Shown: piece after piece, positions 42,156 through 44,403 of the stretch
Numbering within the stretch: position 1 is the stretch's first letter
How the letters are laid out: every line of letters begins with the position of its first letter
Notes under the pieces: generated by a model
Databases searched by the model: none
What the model was told of the DNA's origin: nothing
Seen by the model: only the letters and a program-made list of their open reading frames with translations
Program-made: the position numbers and the translations under genes
Source: an uncultured Methylopila sp.
Lineage (GTDB): Bacteria > Pseudomonadota > Alphaproteobacteria > Rhizobiales > Methylopilaceae
DNA: 44,403 nucleotides
Direction: 5' to 3'
NCBI GenBank assembly: GCA_902168115.1
Contig: CABHPB010000041.1
Coordinates: forward strand, 1 to 44,403

Positions 42156-43589
42156 TCAACCGAAGCGCGACAGCATGCCGACGAGCCTGCGGGTGAAGGG
42201 GCCGTAGGGCGGATAGAGCATCGCCCCGCTCGACAGGCGCGACTGCAGGAACACCGGCTTCTCTTTCGAGAGCGCAAGAAAGCCGCGCTCGCCGTGATAG
42301 TGGCCGACGCCCGAGGCGCCGACGCCGCCGAAGGGCAGGTCGTCCTGCGAGATGTGCATGAGCGTGTCGTTGACCGTGACCCCGCCCGAGATCGTGCGGC
42401 GGAGGACGGTCTCGCGCCGCGCCCTGTCGGCGCCGAAGAAGTAGAGCGCGAGCGGCCGGTCGCGGCCGTTCACATAGGCGATCGCCTCGTCGATCGTGTC
42501 GTAAGAAACGATCGGCAGGACAGGTCCGAAGATCTCTTCCTGCATCACGGTCATGTCGTCGCCGACGCAGAGCAGCAGCGTCGGCGGGAAGATGCGCCGG
42601 GCGGCGTCGCCGCCCGAGCCGAGCTCGACGACCTTTGCGCCCTTCGAGCGGGCGTCGGCGACAAGGCCGTTCAGCCGCCCGAAATGACGATCGCTGACGA
42701 TGCTGGCGTAGTCGGGATTGCCGGCGACGGTCGGATACTGCTTTCCCGTCGCGGTGCGCATCGCCTCGACGAGGGCGTCGACCATCTGGCGCGGCACGAG
42801 CGCGTAGTCCGGCGCGATGCATGTCTGGCCGCTGTTGATGAGCTTGCCCCAGACCAGCCGTTCCGCGGTCGTCTTCAGGTCCGCGCTTTCGTCGATGATG
42901 ACCGGCGACTTGCCGCCGAGCTCGAGCGTGACGGGCGTCAGGTTCTTCGCCGCCGCCTGCGCGACGATGCGGCCGACCGCGGTCGATCCGGTGAAGATCA
43001 GGTGGTCGAAGGGAAGGCACGTGAACTCGGCGGCGACGTCCGGCCCGCCGGTGACAACCGCGACCTCGTCCTCGGCGAAGAATTCCGCGACGCTCGCCTT
43101 CGCGACCTCGGCGAAGGCCGGCGTCAGCTCCGAGGGTTTCAGCATCGCCCGGTCGCCGGCCGCCAGCGCGCCGACGAGCGGCGCGAACAGCAGCTGCACC
43201 GGATAGTTCCAGGGCGCGACGATCCCCACGACGCCGAGCGGCTGGCGCACGATCTTCGCGCGGCCCGGCAAGAAAGCGGCCGACACGCCGACGCGGCGCG
43301 TCCGCATCCATGACCTCAGATGACGCTTCGCGTGGCGGATGGCGGAGCGCACGGGCATCGTCTCGGTGATGTCCATCACGACCTTCGAGCGCACGCCGAA
43401 GTCTTCGGCGATCGCGGCTGCGAAGCGGTCCGCCTCGCGTTCGATCATCCGCTCCAGACGGGTGAGTCGGTCGAGCCGGGCGGCGCGGTCAGGCATGGGA
43501 ACGGCCGCGAAAGCGGCGCGCTGGACTGCGAAGACGCGGGCGAGCTCGCCCTCCGAAGATTGAGACGGAACGACGGCGAGAGCGGTCAC
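42156..43589 (-). CDS. Coniferyl-aldehyde-dehydrogenase-like NAD(P)-dependent aldehyde dehydrogenase
   Basis: About 477 residues from GTG 43589, which has a perfect GGAGG five bases upstream; ATG 43601 (481 residues) has no ribosome site and lies within a palindrome. Aldehyde dehydrogenase superfamily: GVVGIVAPWNYPVQLLFAPLVGALAAGDRAMLKPSE, FTGSTAVGRIV, the catalytic Glu in LELGGKSP and Cys in NSGQTCIAPDY. EEIFGPVLPIVSYDTIDEAIAYVNGRDRPLALYFFG and INDxLMH-type VTVNDTLMHISQDDLPFGGVGASGVGHYHG resemble CalB, which oxidises coniferyl aldehyde to ferulate. It may act on other aldehydes. The divergent TetR gene is the likely regulator. Confidence 0.88.
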   Translation of the reverse strand: MTALAVVPSQSSEGELARVFAVQRAAFAAVPMPDRAARLDRLTRLERMIEREADRFAAAIAEDFGVRSKVVMDITETMPVRSAIRHAKRHLRSWMRTRRVGVSAAFLPGRAKIVRQPLGVVGIVAPWNYPVQLLFAPLVGALAAGDRAMLKPSELTPAFAEVAKASVAEFFAEDEVAVVTGGPDVAAEFTCLPFDHLIFTGSTAVGRIVAQAAAKNLTPVTLELGGKSPVIIDESADLKTTAERLVWGKLINSGQTCIAPDYALVPRQMVDALVEAMRTATGKQYPTVAGNPDYASIVSDRHFGRLNGLVADARSKGAKVVELGSGGDAARRIFPPTLLLCVGDDMTVMQEEIFGPVLPIVSYDTIDEAIAYVNGRDRPLALYFFGADRARRETVLRRTISGGVTVNDTLMHISQDDLPFGGVGASGVGHYHGERGFLALSKEKPVFLQSRLSSGAMLYPPYGPFTRRLVGMLSRFG

Positions 43590-43599
43590 GGGAGCCTCC

Positions 43600-43642
43600 A
43601 TGTTTCTGGCGTAAACATATCGCCGAAGTTGACGATGTCAAC
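43600..43642. promoter_or_regulatory. Candidate TetR operators between the aldehyde dehydrogenase and tetR genes
   Basis: Two inverted repeats lie in the divergent region: ATGTTT-N7-AAACAT (43600-43618) and GTTGAC-GAT-GTCAAC (43628-43642). The second is a perfect 15-bp palindrome of TetR-operator size and contains a -35-like TTGAC. Their position between divergent genes fits autoregulation and control of the dehydrogenase by the TetR protein. This is inference from position and symmetry. Confidence 0.5.
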
Positions 43643-43681
43643 ATCGCTGTGGGAGGCTGCTGCGATTCCTCTGGAGGGCGC

Positions 43682-44323
43682 ATGGCCGAGGCTGGGAAAG
43701 CTGAGCGAACGACGGGCAGGAGCGGGGCGGGGCGCTACCATCATGGCAACCTGAAGGCCGCGCTGCGGGACGCCGCGGAAAGAATCCTGATCGAGCGCGG
43801 CGTCGCCGAGGTCGGGCTGCGCGAGGTCGCGCGGGCGGTCGGCGTCTCGCACGCCGCGCCCTATCGCCATTACGAGAACCGCGAGGCACTGCTGGCGGAC
43901 ATCGCGGCGGGCGGCTTCGAGCGGCTGCGCACGCGCATGGCCGCGGTCTCCGCGCCGTCTCCGCAGGAGCGCGTCGCGATGATCGCCACGAGCTATGTCG
44001 GCTTCGCAATGGACGAGCCGGCGATCTTCCGGCTGATGTTCGGGCCGGAGCTCGCCAAGCCCGCGCATCCGCAGCTGAAGATCGCGGCCGACGCCACCTT
44101 CGCCATGGTGCGCGAGGCGATGATCGATTTCGGCGTCCCGCCGCCCGCGACGATCGAGGCCATCGCCAGCTGGGCGCTGGTCCACGGCTACGCGACCCTC
44201 CTGCTCGACGACCGCCTCGCGGAGCACGCCGGCGACCTCGACCCGGCCGAGATGATGAGGCGGGCAGGAGAGATCTTCGTCGCCGGGGTTTCGGCGAAGA
44301 TCGCGGAGGCTGGCGACAAGTGA
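43682..44323 (+). CDS. TetR/AcrR-family transcriptional regulator
   Basis: 213 residues from ATG 43682, with GGAGGG four bases upstream; an in-frame start at 43649 adds 11 unlikely residues. The N-terminal TetR helix-turn-helix is clear: GNLKAALRDAAERILIERGVAEVGLREVARAVGVSHAAPYRHYENREALLADIAAGGF. The C-terminal ligand domain (ERVAMIATSYVGFAMDEPAIFRLMFGPEL) is of the WHG/TetR_C_33 type. Divergent from the aldehyde dehydrogenase gene, which it probably represses until an aldehyde-type ligand binds. The TGA is complete and lies 3 bp before the adapter, so the gene is full length. Confidence 0.93.
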   Translation: MAEAGKAERTTGRSGAGRYHHGNLKAALRDAAERILIERGVAEVGLREVARAVGVSHAAPYRHYENREALLADIAAGGFERLRTRMAAVSAPSPQERVAMIATSYVGFAMDEPAIFRLMFGPELAKPAHPQLKIAADATFAMVREAMIDFGVPPPATIEAIASWALVHGYATLLLDDRLAEHAGDLDPAEMMRRAGEIFVAGVSAKIAEAGDK

Positions 44324-44326
44324 AGC

Positions 44327-44403
44327 CTGTCTCTTATACACATCTCCGAGCCCACGAGACTCCTGAGCATCTCGTATGCCGTCTTCTGCTTGAAAAAAAA
44401 AAA
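44327..44403 (+). other. Illumina Nextera adapter, i7 index, P7 and poly-A (non-genomic)
   Basis: 44327-44345 is the Nextera mosaic end CTGTCTCTTATACACATCT, 44346-44360 the rest of the read-2 adapter, and 44361-44368 the 8-base index TCCTGAGC (Nextera N704). 44369-44392 is the P7 flow-cell sequence, and 44393-44403 are As from reading past the fragment end. This is read-through retained by assembly. Genomic sequence ends at or before 44326. Confidence 0.99.

Overview
The window looks like a chromosomal contig end from a GC-rich alphaproteobacterium of the order Hyphomicrobiales (Rhizobiales). The evidence is gene content and order: a giant coiled-coil polar-growth protein of GPR/RgsE type, the conserved fabD-fabG-acpP-fabF-mltG-yicC-gmk run converging on rsmA-pdxA-surA-lptD, the pepA-holC pair, and RIME-like palindromic intergenic elements. 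I could not place it below order. The last 77 bases are not genomic: they are Illumina Nextera adapter, index, P7 sequence and poly-A.

Layout. 1-1859 (-): N-terminal part of the giant membrane coiled-coil protein, running off the left edge. 2149-4692 (+): a CoxE-like VWA protein and a CelD-like GNAT acyltransferase. 4696-7655 (-): ferredoxin-NADP reductase, a GGDEF protein with a degenerate receiver, a [2Fe-2S] ferredoxin and an Hpt phosphotransfer protein. 7995-11042 (+): SixA-like phosphatase, YcjX-like P-loop protein and YcjF-like membrane protein. 11242-13171: a carboxymuconolactone decarboxylase-family protein, a transglutaminase-like protein, and a toxin-antitoxin pair whose ParE toxin is broken by an amber codon.

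13271-20397 (+) is the fatty-acid and envelope operon region (fabD, fabG, acpP, fabF, mltG, yicC, gmk) ending in two tiny overlapping membrane-protein genes. 20518-25995 (-) holds rsmA, pdxA, a SurA-like chaperone and lptD. The lptF/lptG genes usual between lptD and pepA in this order are absent; a 721-bp gap takes their place. pepA and holC follow (+), with a ParDE module and its palindromic operator inserted between them.

29530-44323 is more accessory. It has a DUF7673-like protein, a secreted protein of unknown function, an S10 serine carboxypeptidase, a coupled ABC-F/YeeE/secreted-protein operon (-), a GloVer-repeat secreted protein, and a phosphate-scavenging pair (alkaline phosphatase and Tat-exported PhoX) with a good PHO box before phoX. 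A coniferyl-aldehyde-dehydrogenase-like gene is divergent from a TetR regulator. Two copies of a structured palindromic repeat, with compensatory base changes in their stems, lie after the S10 peptidase and after phoX.
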